This document shows, piece by piece, positions 56,612-64,000 of a DNA stretch of 64,000 nucleotides. Both the position numbers and the translations under genes were made by a program. How positions within the stretch are numbered: the stretch's first letter is position 1; each line of letters starts with the position of its first letter. The stretch comes from Dendrolimus kikuchii (lineage: Eukaryota; Arthropoda; Insecta; Lepidoptera; Lasiocampidae): NCBI GenBank assembly GCA_019925095.2, contig CM034406.1, positions 9,551,388-9,615,387 on the forward strand, in the 5' to 3' direction. The notes below the pieces were generated by a model that saw only the letters and a list, made by a program, of their open reading frames with translations, was not told the origin of the DNA and did no database searches.

Positions 56612-56677
56612 AAGAAGCAATTGCGAGTATAGTTTTTGTTATAACGATAACAAAAACTATACTCGCAATTGCTTCTT
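56612..56677. repeat. Perfect palindrome, 31-bp arms, 4-nt spacer
   Basis: Left arm 56612-56642, spacer AACG, right arm 56647-56677, no mismatch. The right arm continues in frame with the LINE C-terminus (NCFFFRCTNTYNLNF); the left arm is its inverted copy. Confidence 0.95.
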
Positions 56678-57015
56678 TTTTCGTTGCACCAATACATATA
56701 ACCTGAACTTTATCGACATAGACATATTTAACATACCTTTACATAGACTTAAAATTAAACTAAATGAAATATTGCAGTAATTAACCTTCAAAATGTTTTA
56801 TTTTTTCTTTTTTTTTTCTTCTCAATTTTCGAAATCTAAAGTTGTGTAACGTAAATTTTCACTGTTTTTCTGTCTCACTTTTAAAAAATATTTTGTATAA
56901 AGAACAACTTTTAGGCACTGTTAGATTATAAGAACAAATTTAATGTAACTCTAATTTAACTTGAAATGTATATATATATATCTGTTTGATGCCAAAATAA
57001 ATGAAAAAAAAAAAA

Positions 57016-57290
57016 AAGATAATATTAAAATATTTCACATTGTATTTACATCTGTGTTATTGTTGTGCATGCGTTTTTTATTGTGTATATTTATTGGACT
57101 GTGTTGTCTTTAAACTAATATATTAATAAATGTTAATTGTGCAGCATTATTTCCACGTTTTATCAAAACTGAAATACAGTGGACTAGCTATTAAAAACGT
57201 CTTTACACCCGCGTCCCATTCCAACGTCTTAGATCCTAATCTTAGTAACTAGTATGGTAGCATCATTCCATGCTACTTTTTTTACCAGGG
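57016..57290. other. AT-rich, nothing recognised
   Basis: Immediately downstream of the CR1-like LINE; no features seen. Confidence 0.5.
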
Positions 57291-57735
57291 TAAATCCGCC
57301 TAAGGAAAAACTACCGCGGGGGAGACGTGGTAGGATTTGCCTGGTCTGAGTGGCACTATTATTCCCACAGGAATGCTATTACCAGGCAACGGTTAAGATA
57401 CCCACTAAAACCCCAAGCCAATACTCGTGCGTCCGTTGTCCGGGCTATAGGCTCGCTTGCGCATTCCCCTCCAGCCCGGACGGCTGATGGCCGGCCCCTT
57501 TGCAGGCTAGCCCCACCATTGTTGGTGAGCCCGGAGGTAGCCGGACAGCTGGGTCTCTCCGGCTACCCACAGTCTTACTGCGAGGTGAGAGGGGGCGCGC
57601 GGATCGGTGTACGTCCCTACTCTTCGTCCTTTATGTGCAGGGGATCCAGTTCCCGGTCGGGATTTCAGTTCCGGTCAGTTACATTTACCGGTTGCCCGTA
57701 TGGCCGTATGATCCCATGCTACTAGCATAAAGCAT
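57291..57735 (+). repeat. GC-rich interspersed repeat, probably LINE untranslated region
   Basis: A GC-rich island in AT-rich sequence (GCGGGGGAGACGTGGTAGGA... to ...CCGTATGATCCCATGC). Overlapping open frames in several phases have no motifs. Composition is like the UTRs of the R1/Jockey elements in this window. No ends or TSD identified. Confidence 0.4.
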
Positions 57736-58999
57736 TATACAGAATCTTTCAATCATTACCTAAATTATGACATGCTATGACTTATCAAATACTTATTGAA
57801 ATTATTTCTAAAGTTCAAGGATGATTTTGTTTAACAAGAAATTTTCTAAAAATAAAATACTTTGTAAGAAAATTTTATAAAGTAATAATTAACCCGATTA
57901 TACGACGACAAGTTAATAATTACCGAAGTTGTCACTTGCAACTTTTTCTTTTCATGGTTTCTTGATAATGCAAAACTGAAACTCATAGTTACGTCACGTC
58001 TGTTACATTTCACTTTGAGATCGCTATATGTAAAATAAACTTGATATATGCATATGAGCCGCTATACAATGGTTAACAAAAAAGGCGAAAATAATAAAAA
58101 TTAAAACTGCCACTTCCCTCGTGTGACTGAAATATTTTGCTTGAAGATTCTGTTAACTTAAGTTTTCACGTATACTTGACACTGGCTAATTACACAAATC
58201 ATGTAGAAGAAAGAACGTTTAAAAAGAAGAAAATTCTTTTAATCGTTTTGTTCTATATATTTATCAGACTTGTTAGCATTTACAACAGTACAGCTCGAAA
58301 GAAAGTTATAATTATTTTGACACCAAATATCATTAACGGTTAATCGTAGCTAACATCGCACTGTTCTTATTTTGACTTGGATCCCAAACCTTCCTATTTT
58401 ACCTAAACTAACATTGAATCAGCCCCCCATCTTTTCCTAAGTTATAAGTCATAACTTCTGTAATAGACCAGGGTAAATAATTTTTGAAACCAAAAAAAAA
58501 TAATGGTAGGTTGAAACCCATCAGAAAAAGAAGAGAATATAACAAAAATGAAAGTAAAAACAATTTACGGGCGGTCTGAGGTCGGAAAGTGAAAGGGAGT
58601 GAGTTTTTAGGGGTAAAAAACGGTTTATCTCGATTTCCGGCTAAACTACTAAGTTTCCAATAGTATTTTCAAGTTTTCGCGAATAGTACACACAATTAAA
58701 AGTACGTTTTAACGATTTTGAGTGAGTAATTTTCATCTGATTTTTATTTCGACGTTTCGGCCACTTTTCAATATCCATGATCACGGAAGACAAAGATGTC
58801 AAATGTTAATGAGTATTATATGTCATATTAGTTATACGAGTTAGAGTTAGTACTTAGCCTAACCCCAAATTGGTCATTTTCATTATTTAGTTTTAATTTT
58901 ATTTATGGTTATTATTTATTCTATGGGTAGTAATTTACCACCGCTTCACAACATGCCTAGCTCTAATAATTTGAATAAAACTGTTATTATATATAAAAC
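57736..58999. other. AT-rich, nothing recognised
   Basis: No coding or element features supported. Confidence 0.5.
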
Positions 59000-59480
59000 T
59001 AGGATATGCCCACGACTTCTTCTACGTTTGACTTGAAATTCCCGCGGGATTCCGTGGACACAAAATACCGCAGCATTTGGAAAAGAATGTAAGTTATCGT
59101 GTTAGTGAAAACTATGTCGGAATAAACTGATTATTACGCACCCGAAAAACTACAAACCGGTAAAAATATTCCACATTTTATTATACTTAAATTTGCTAAC
59201 GATCAATAATAAAATCACATTGGAATCCGATTTTTTTTTAATCTGGCCATATTAAATCATTCCCAGAAAATTTCTCGTGGGATTCCTAGGATTAAAAGTA
59301 GCGCAGAGTTTGAGTCTAAGAATTAGCTGTGGATCAGCGAAAACCGTATCGAAATCAGCCCAATAGTTTTTACGTGAATCCTCATCATTTATCTATTCTA
59401 TTTCAGTTGTTCTTTTTTAAATAGTTTCAATGTACAGATACGGCATGTTTAGAATTTTATAATAGTATAGATTGTTATAA
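59000..59480 (+). repeat. Second copy of the 24.3-25.8 kb repeat family
   Basis: Shares CATTCCCAGAAAATTTCTCG, TAGCGCAGAGTTTGAGTC, ATCGAAATCAGCCCAATAG and the tail TTTCAATGTACAGATACGGC with the 25.5-25.8 kb part of the first locus. Confidence 0.65.
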
Positions 59481-60174
59481 GTTGGGGTGTGTTTGTATTT
59501 GTTTTGTGGAAATAAAAATCAAATAAATGACGCGCTTAAAACCGTTAAAACGTAGTTTTAACGTTTCCAATTTTAATAAAGGTATGTATTATATATAAGG
59601 CGACCGCTACATCCGTAGATAATTACGAGTTCCTCGTCGTTCTTACACCATTCTTACGAACGATAGATATTAATTATATCACCGCAGAAAGCAAGGTAAC
59701 ATTTACGAGAAACATTAATCATAAAGACGCCCGTAGGCGAGTCCAAAGTAACATTTTGTAGTAGACATCTTTGATGTTCCGTTACATTTAGGTAATGAAA
59801 TGTTTATGCGACAAAATATTATAATTAATAACCATAATGAGGTGGTACATGAACAAATTTACAATTTGTATTTACGTACAAAGACATTTGGCTTATTAAA
59901 TATTACTCAATATTTGAGCTTCGCACGTGTAAATTGCGAACCTTAATCCCGTAGCAGCTCATTTTATGAACTAAGTAGTAGGTATCTATGATTTTCACCT
60001 ATTTATAGGTACACATATAGAAATACACAAACATTTACAGAATGTAACAATTTCGATAATAATCGATTTATTCATTGACTCGTGTATCTTTGTGCCCATA
60101 TCCTACAGAAACTACTCCGTTCTCCGGGATGAATTCGTCCCAATTACAAAAAATTGAATTCTTAAACTAAATAT
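59481..60174. other. AT-rich, nothing recognised
   Basis: No coding or element features supported. Confidence 0.5.
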
Positions 60175-60348
60175 TGTTACGTGCGAGCGGGGGTACGCAC
60201 TTAGGATTGGAACAAAACACCAGTTTTAACTAAAAGCTTTTATTGACTTACACAGTAATTCCTCTCCGCAGGGTTGCCCCTATACGCACGACTAACGATG
60301 CACTTTCCCGACGTTCGTCGCGCGCGCACGTCTCCCGTTCCGCCTCGG
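60175..60348 (-). mobile_element. Partial LTR of another gypsy-like family
   Basis: Starts TGTTACGTGCGAGCGGGGG directly after ATAT (60171-60174), the same boundary as the two solo LTRs but with a different interior. The minus strand carries AATAAA (taagtcAATAAAagc), consistent with the R/U5 end of a minus-oriented LTR. Homology to LTR structure fades where the Jockey element begins, so the insertion probably split it; the other half would lie beyond the window. Confidence 0.5.
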
Positions 60349-60477
60349 CAGTCCGTTATTCGTGTTCGTTGTGTTCGTTCGTTCACCCGGTCGATCTGTG
60401 TTTTTTCTGTGACAGTGCAGTGAAAAGTGCGTCATCAGGTGGTTTTTCCACCAAATCGTTCGTCCCCCTCAGGGACA

Positions 60478-62328
60478 ATGGACGGCGTGGAGCCCTCCCC
60501 ATCGTTGTTAGAGGGTTTGCTGTCGTTTTTACGACAGCAATTCCCTCAAGCTCTCGACCAATTTTTGAGGACTCCGGAGTCCCAATCAATGGTGTCCGTT
60601 ATTTCGGAACTTAATTCCGAGAAACCTGTGTCCCGCGAGTCACACGTGCAAAGGGCCCCCGCGCAGGCCCCCCTCCCCGCACCCGCATCTGCCGCGACCA
60701 TCGCACCTGCCGCGACTAGCGCACGCCCCGCAACCCCCGCCGCCGCGCTTACCGCGGTCCACCTGCGCTCTGCCGTAGCGCCCGCGCCCCCCGCGTCCAT
60801 ACCCGCCGCGTTACCAGTGCGCCCGCCGCCCGCACCCCCGCTCAACGATGCCCATCGTGTGGCACCAAAGTCGCGCGCCTCGTTTTCTCGCGGTTCCGCA
60901 TCGACAAAACCGCGTTCGAGCTCTGCGAGTTCGACGACATCGCGTTCACGTTCGCCCATCCATCGCGTAATCGATTCTCGTCGAGAAATCGACTTATCCT
61001 CTGAAGGTCCGCAAAACCTCAGGGATGCCCCTCTTCCACCGGCCGATGAAATTACCCCTATGGATGTCGCGCCTCCCGCGAACATCCCCTTAGACCGCGA
61101 AGACGATGACGGTTTTATAACCGTTAATCGTACTAAAAAACGTAAGACCCAGAGGGAGGTCCCCCCCAACCCCGCCCCAACAGCGGGCACAACACCGACA
61201 GCGGCACCTTCCAGCCGCCCTGGGCCACCTTCACAACGCCCGCCGCCACCCCTGACCATCCGCGAGAAAGCCCATTGGCTTCAACTCGCTAAAGAACTGC
61301 CAGGTAAGGCAATCTCCATAAAAGAAGCCCGTGATACTCAACACGGCATCAAAGTTATGGTCACGTCTTCAAGTGACCACCGCGCCCTAACTACTTTATT
61401 ATGTGACCGTAAAATCGGTTACTACACTTACGCCCTGCCAGAAGAAAAACGCCTTCGGGCTGTAATCCGCGGACTTCCTCAGGAAATTGAAAGTTCCTAT
61501 ATTCTAGAGGACCTTAAGTCCCAAGCCCTACCAGTGCACGAAGTGCACCGTATGCACAGAGGCGACGCCACAAAGTCCCCTCTAAACCTAGTATTGGTTG
61601 TCCTCGACCTCTCCCCAGAGGGGAAAAAGATCTTCGATCTTGAGAAGGTCTGTGGCCTCTCTGGCCTTCGTGTGGAACGTCCACACGAAAAACATACACT
61701 GCGGCAGTGTCATCGCTGCCAACTTTATGGGCACTCTGCCCTACATTGTCAATCCCGTCCCAGGTGCGTCAAGTGCCTGGGCGACCACGGGACCTCGGAG
61801 TGCACTCGCACCCGGGACTCCCCGGAGCCACCGAGCTGCATCCTCTGCGGCCAAGCGGGTCACCCCGCTAACTACAGAGGCTGCCCTGCCGCCCCCCGAC
61901 CCAAACGTAAGGTCGGAAAGGGCAATGCCCAAAAAGGCACTAGAAAAGTGCCGAACAAACCCGCATTCGTGGCGCCCCCCCCCCCCCCCCCAGTGGTAAA
62001 CCACTGGACGGGTCTTCCCACGACGGAAGCGTTCCCTCCGCTAAGGACGCGTGCCCCAGTTATGGCCGGCCTACCCTCGGCCACCCCCGCCCCCGCCCTC
62101 GCCCCCATTTCTAAGGGACCTTCAGGGCCATCGGCCCACCACTCTATAGCGGAGGACTTAGCTTTGGCGACTAAATTCGCCAAGAACTTGCCCTTCGACC
62201 TGCAAGAGGTCCAACTCTTGGCTCGGAAACTGAGGCAAGTTTCAGAGTCAACACAACCCTCCCTCCGGGATCAACTCGTGATCGAAATGGATCACGCGTA
62301 CCTCCTCCAAATACTTAGATCGTTGTAA
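60478..62328 (+). CDS. Jockey ORF1 (Gag-like nucleic-acid-binding protein)
   Basis: 616 residues from ATG 60478 (MDGVEPSPSL). The frame is open from 60427 but with no upstream ATG, so 60478 is the start. Residues about 55-270 are Ala/Pro/Ser/Arg-rich and low-complexity. About 326-405 form the PRE_C2HC-type domain (AVIRGLPQEIESSYILEDLK, VHEVHRMHRGD). Three zinc knuckles follow from residue 411: CHRCQLYGHSALHC, CVKCLGDHGTSEC and CILCGQAGHPANYRGC. A C17 homopolymer (61975-61991) encodes a Pro run and is slip-prone, yet the frame is kept. This type of protein packages the element RNA in the cytoplasm and carries it to target DNA. ORF2 follows after 37 nt. Confidence 0.93.
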   Translation: MDGVEPSPSLLEGLLSFLRQQFPQALDQFLRTPESQSMVSVISELNSEKPVSRESHVQRAPAQAPLPAPASAATIAPAATSARPATPAAALTAVHLRSAVAPAPPASIPAALPVRPPPAPPLNDAHRVAPKSRASFSRGSASTKPRSSSASSTTSRSRSPIHRVIDSRREIDLSSEGPQNLRDAPLPPADEITPMDVAPPANIPLDREDDDGFITVNRTKKRKTQREVPPNPAPTAGTTPTAAPSSRPGPPSQRPPPPLTIREKAHWLQLAKELPGKAISIKEARDTQHGIKVMVTSSSDHRALTTLLCDRKIGYYTYALPEEKRLRAVIRGLPQEIESSYILEDLKSQALPVHEVHRMHRGDATKSPLNLVLVVLDLSPEGKKIFDLEKVCGLSGLRVERPHEKHTLRQCHRCQLYGHSALHCQSRPRCVKCLGDHGTSECTRTRDSPEPPSCILCGQAGHPANYRGCPAAPRPKRKVGKGNAQKGTRKVPNKPAFVAPPPPPPVVNHWTGLPTTEAFPPLRTRAPVMAGLPSATPAPALAPISKGPSGPSAHHSIAEDLALATKFAKNLPFDLQEVQLLARKLRQVSESTQPSLRDQLVIEMDHAYLLQILRSL

Positions 62329-62365
62329 CTAAACAACCTAGTCAAATTATTGTTACCGGTAACAA

Positions 62366-64000
62366 ATGGCGCATGTAGGTAGAAATAAACCACGCTCATT
62401 GACTCTGGCGACTTATAACGCCAATGGCCTTCGAAACCAGCGCGACTTGGTCCATGACTTCCTGGTTACCAATCAAGTAGATATACTACTAGTACAGGAG
62501 ACCTTCCTGAAACCGAGTAATAGAGATCCAAAGATCTCTAACTATCGGATCACTAGACATGACAGGGTAGGCCGTGGTGGCGGCACCCTGATCTATTTCA
62601 GAAGATCCCTACACTGCATGCCTGTAGTCACCCCCCCACTAGAAGGTATGGAGGTATCCGCCTGCAGACTAGCAATGACTGGCCACCAACCTCTAGTCAT
62701 AGTTTCAGCATACCTCGCATGCCAAAAAACCCTCATTAAGAAAGACCTAGAAACCCTATTCAACTTAGGCCCGGCTGTTATTATAGCCGGAGATCTGAAT
62801 TGCAAACACGAGCAGTGGAATTGCAATACCACTAACCCCAATGGCAGAGCCCTAATAAATATATCAGACAATCTTTTGTTTGATATACTAACTCCCATGA
62901 CCCCCACAAGATACCCCCCCAACCGCGACTGGGGGACCCCAAACACTCTCGACCTAGCATTACTGAGGGGCGTAACCCTTCAGTTCCATTCGATCGAAAC
63001 GATGGACGATATCGACTCGGACCATCGTCCGGTTATCCTCAGATTAGGACCACAGACAGACCAGACATCTGAAACTAGGACCTCTGTGGATTGGTTGAGA
63101 CTTGAGACCCTCCTCAAGGCAACCAGCTCACAAGACCTGGACCGCATCCCGGACCACATCGTGTCCCGCCATGACACGGAGACGGCAATCGAGGCCCTCA
63201 CCAGCCACCTTCAATCCGCAGTGCGGAACTCGTCCAGGCAGGTGCCAGTGGAGGATGACCGCCACTTATGCCTGCCGGACGAGGTGAGGGTACTGTTGAG
63301 GGAAAAGAGAGCCGCCTCCAGAGCTCACGACAGATATCCCACCGAGGATAACAGAGTCCGACTCCGCGAACTAGAGCGCGAGGTCAAACTACGTATCCGG
63401 GAAGTCAGGGAACAACGTTGGGACAGAACGTTGAGGGATATCGAGCCAACTCACCAGGCATACTGGAAGCTGGCTAGAGCTCTCAAATCAGACACCCTTA
63501 CTGTCATACCCGCGCTAGAAAGAGCCGACAACACCGAGGCGTTCGATGACGAGGAGAAGGCCGAGTGCCTTGCTCAGAGTCTAGAGCTTCAATGCTCCCC
63601 CACTACGCAAAACGTCGACCAGTCACACCTGACGGAGGTAGACTCCGAGGTCGAACGTAGATCCTCCTTACCAGCGGAAACCACACTCGACACGGTCACG
63701 GTCGAAGAAGTGCAAGATCTGATCAAGTCTCTCAAACCGCGAAAGGCCCCAGGGACCGATGGCATCAACAATCGCGTTTTAAAACTCCTACCCGCCCATC
63801 TAATTATAATTCTAGTGAGCATCTTCAATGCCGCCATAACAAACTGCTCCTTTCCCGCGATCTGGAAGGAAGCAGATGTCATCGGTATTCACAAGCCGGG
63901 AAAACCGGCTAATAAACCGTCTAGCTACCGTCCAATCAGCCTACTGAGCGCACTCAGCAAGCTTTACGAGAGGGTCATCCTCTCTCGACTTAGAGATTTT
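62366..64000 (+). CDS. Jockey ORF2, endonuclease and start of reverse transcriptase (partial)
   Basis: 545 codons, no stop, truncated by the window end. N-terminal APE-type endonuclease: LATYNANGLRNQ, DILLVQETFL (catalytic Glu), GDLNCKHEQWNCNTTNPNGR (Asp/Asn block), NTLDLALLRG and DIDSDHRPVIL (terminal Asp-His). A linker rich in Arg/Glu follows (REVKLRIREVREQRWDRTL). RT begins near residue 450: IKSLKPRKAPGTDGINN, then GKPANKPSSYRPISLLSALS and KLYERVILSRL at the edge. All visible endonuclease catalytic residues are present. A perfect 16-bp palindrome abuts the ATG on its 5' side. The RT catalytic Asp motifs lie beyond the window, so activity cannot be judged. Confidence 0.92.
   Translation, partial: MAHVGRNKPRSLTLATYNANGLRNQRDLVHDFLVTNQVDILLVQETFLKPSNRDPKISNYRITRHDRVGRGGGTLIYFRRSLHCMPVVTPPLEGMEVSACRLAMTGHQPLVIVSAYLACQKTLIKKDLETLFNLGPAVIIAGDLNCKHEQWNCNTTNPNGRALINISDNLLFDILTPMTPTRYPPNRDWGTPNTLDLALLRGVTLQFHSIETMDDIDSDHRPVILRLGPQTDQTSETRTSVDWLRLETLLKATSSQDLDRIPDHIVSRHDTETAIEALTSHLQSAVRNSSRQVPVEDDRHLCLPDEVRVLLREKRAASRAHDRYPTEDNRVRLRELEREVKLRIREVREQRWDRTLRDIEPTHQAYWKLARALKSDTLTVIPALERADNTEAFDDEEKAECLAQSLELQCSPTTQNVDQSHLTEVDSEVERRSSLPAETTLDTVTVEEVQDLIKSLKPRKAPGTDGINNRVLKLLPAHLIIILVSIFNAAITNCSFPAIWKEADVIGIHKPGKPANKPSSYRPISLLSALSKLYERVILSRLRDF

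Larger units (their letters stand above)
54734..56706 (+). pseudogene. CR1-like ORF2, reverse transcriptase and C-terminal region, split by insertion
   Basis: An open stretch of about 350 codons (54734-55784) has RT motifs: EYRPISKLCAFGKILEKI, HQHGFFKNRSVDTN, VVYTDFSKAFDKINHDLL (first catalytic Asp), SSGVPQGSHLGPLLF. At 55785 a foreign 115-bp LINE piece interrupts the codons of the YADD catalytic motif; the ADD part resumes after 55911. Beyond a frameshift in an A-run near 56000, 56053-56620 reads RYLGIIMDSSLSF, HVDHIVNSAFRRLGFILR, FVRSILDFCSMVWNP and the C-terminal tail, broken by the palindrome at 56612. The genuine C-terminus continues in another frame to about 56780. Confidence 0.85.
52081..57015 (+). 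mobile_element. CR1-like LINE, near full length but inactive
   Basis: Order: 5' UTR (start uncertain, about 52030-52130), ORF1 52389-53329 with one frameshift, spacer, ORF2 from 53657 with several stops, a 115-bp insertion at 55785-55899, a palindrome at 56612-56677, 3' UTR with AATAAA, and an A14 tail ending near 57018. It is AT-rich like its surroundings. ORF1 type and RT motifs point to the CR1 group (CR1/Daphne/Crack-like). I could not identify a TSD. Confidence 0.8.
60349..64000 (+). mobile_element. Jockey-clade LINE, apparently intact over the visible part, running off the window
   Basis: 5' UTR of about 130 bp starting near CAGTCCGTTATTCG (an initiator-like CAGT, as in other Jockey elements with internal promoters), ORF1 60478-62328, a 37-nt spacer, ORF2 from 62366 open to the last base. 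GC-rich and without stops or shifts, unlike every other LINE here. The true 5' end is inferred. Confidence 0.82.

Noticed and set aside
60546..61259. 237-codon minus frame opposite Jockey ORF1
   Set aside because: Shadow of the Ala/Pro-rich GC-rich ORF1 coding region.
1..64000. CRISPR array, bacterial-type operon or integrated virus genome
   Set aside because: No regularly spaced direct repeats, no dense gene clusters, no capsid or envelope genes; the FP25K-like domain sits in a LINE ORF1.

Overview
The window looks like lepidopteran nuclear DNA (moth or butterfly). It is AT-rich, has GT-AG introns, and is packed with element types typical of Lepidoptera: Helitrons ending in CTAG/CTAA, SINEs with a Bm1-like 3' tail, tRNA-headed SINEs, and LINE remnants. 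No bacterial operon, CRISPR array or rRNA is present.

Host gene. The minus strand carries part of one conserved gene, a homolog of the animal small G protein signaling modulators SGSM1/SGSM2 (RUN, Rab-binding PH-like and TBC domains). I rebuilt five consecutive coding exons from splice sites, reading phase and protein motifs: 36267-36430, 7037-7256, 2759-2876, 1605-1711 and 453-577. All four junctions keep phase. The N-terminal exons lie to the right of 36430 (none found here); the rest of the PH-like region and the TBC domain lie left of base 1. Most of 0.6-36 kb is therefore intron, including one intron of about 29 kb. A second, weaker host candidate is a terminal exon of a cysteine-rich protein at 45962-46231, minus strand.

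Mobile DNA by region. 3.2-6 kb: LINE 3' debris and a Helitron with a T-rich minisatellite. 6.6-8.5 kb: SINEs around an SGSM exon. 9-12 kb: SINE, LINE tail, RTE-like fragment with target-site duplication (TSD). 13.4-22.7 kb: a nested stack of Helitron, R1-clade LINE (14-bp TSD), hAT element (8-bp TSD) holding a LINE, a LINE piece lacking both ends, a Helitron with a nuclease-like coding fragment, and a tRNA-SINE. 23.6-29.9 kb: LINE tails, a degenerate tandem repeat, SINEs. 33.9-35.1 kb: a GTTAAC-rich hAT-like element holding a solo LTR. 37.5 kb: a long hairpin. 39.5-48.2 kb: Helitron, Jockey-type fragments, SINEs and a palindrome in a LINE 3' end. 50.1 kb: a second solo LTR, opposite orientation, same ATAT target. 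52.4-57 kb: a decayed CR1-like LINE whose ORF1 resembles the FP25K fold family and whose RT catalytic motif is split by a 115-bp LINE insertion. 60.2-64 kb: an LTR fragment followed by a Jockey-clade LINE with intact ORF1 and an ORF2 open to the window edge, the youngest-looking element.

No clearly new biological system was found. The most informative points are the SGSM exon reconstruction, the nested stack with exact TSDs, the shared LINE/SINE tail, and a set of near-perfect short-loop palindromes that look like strand-switch products. Family names rest on motif recognition without database searches.
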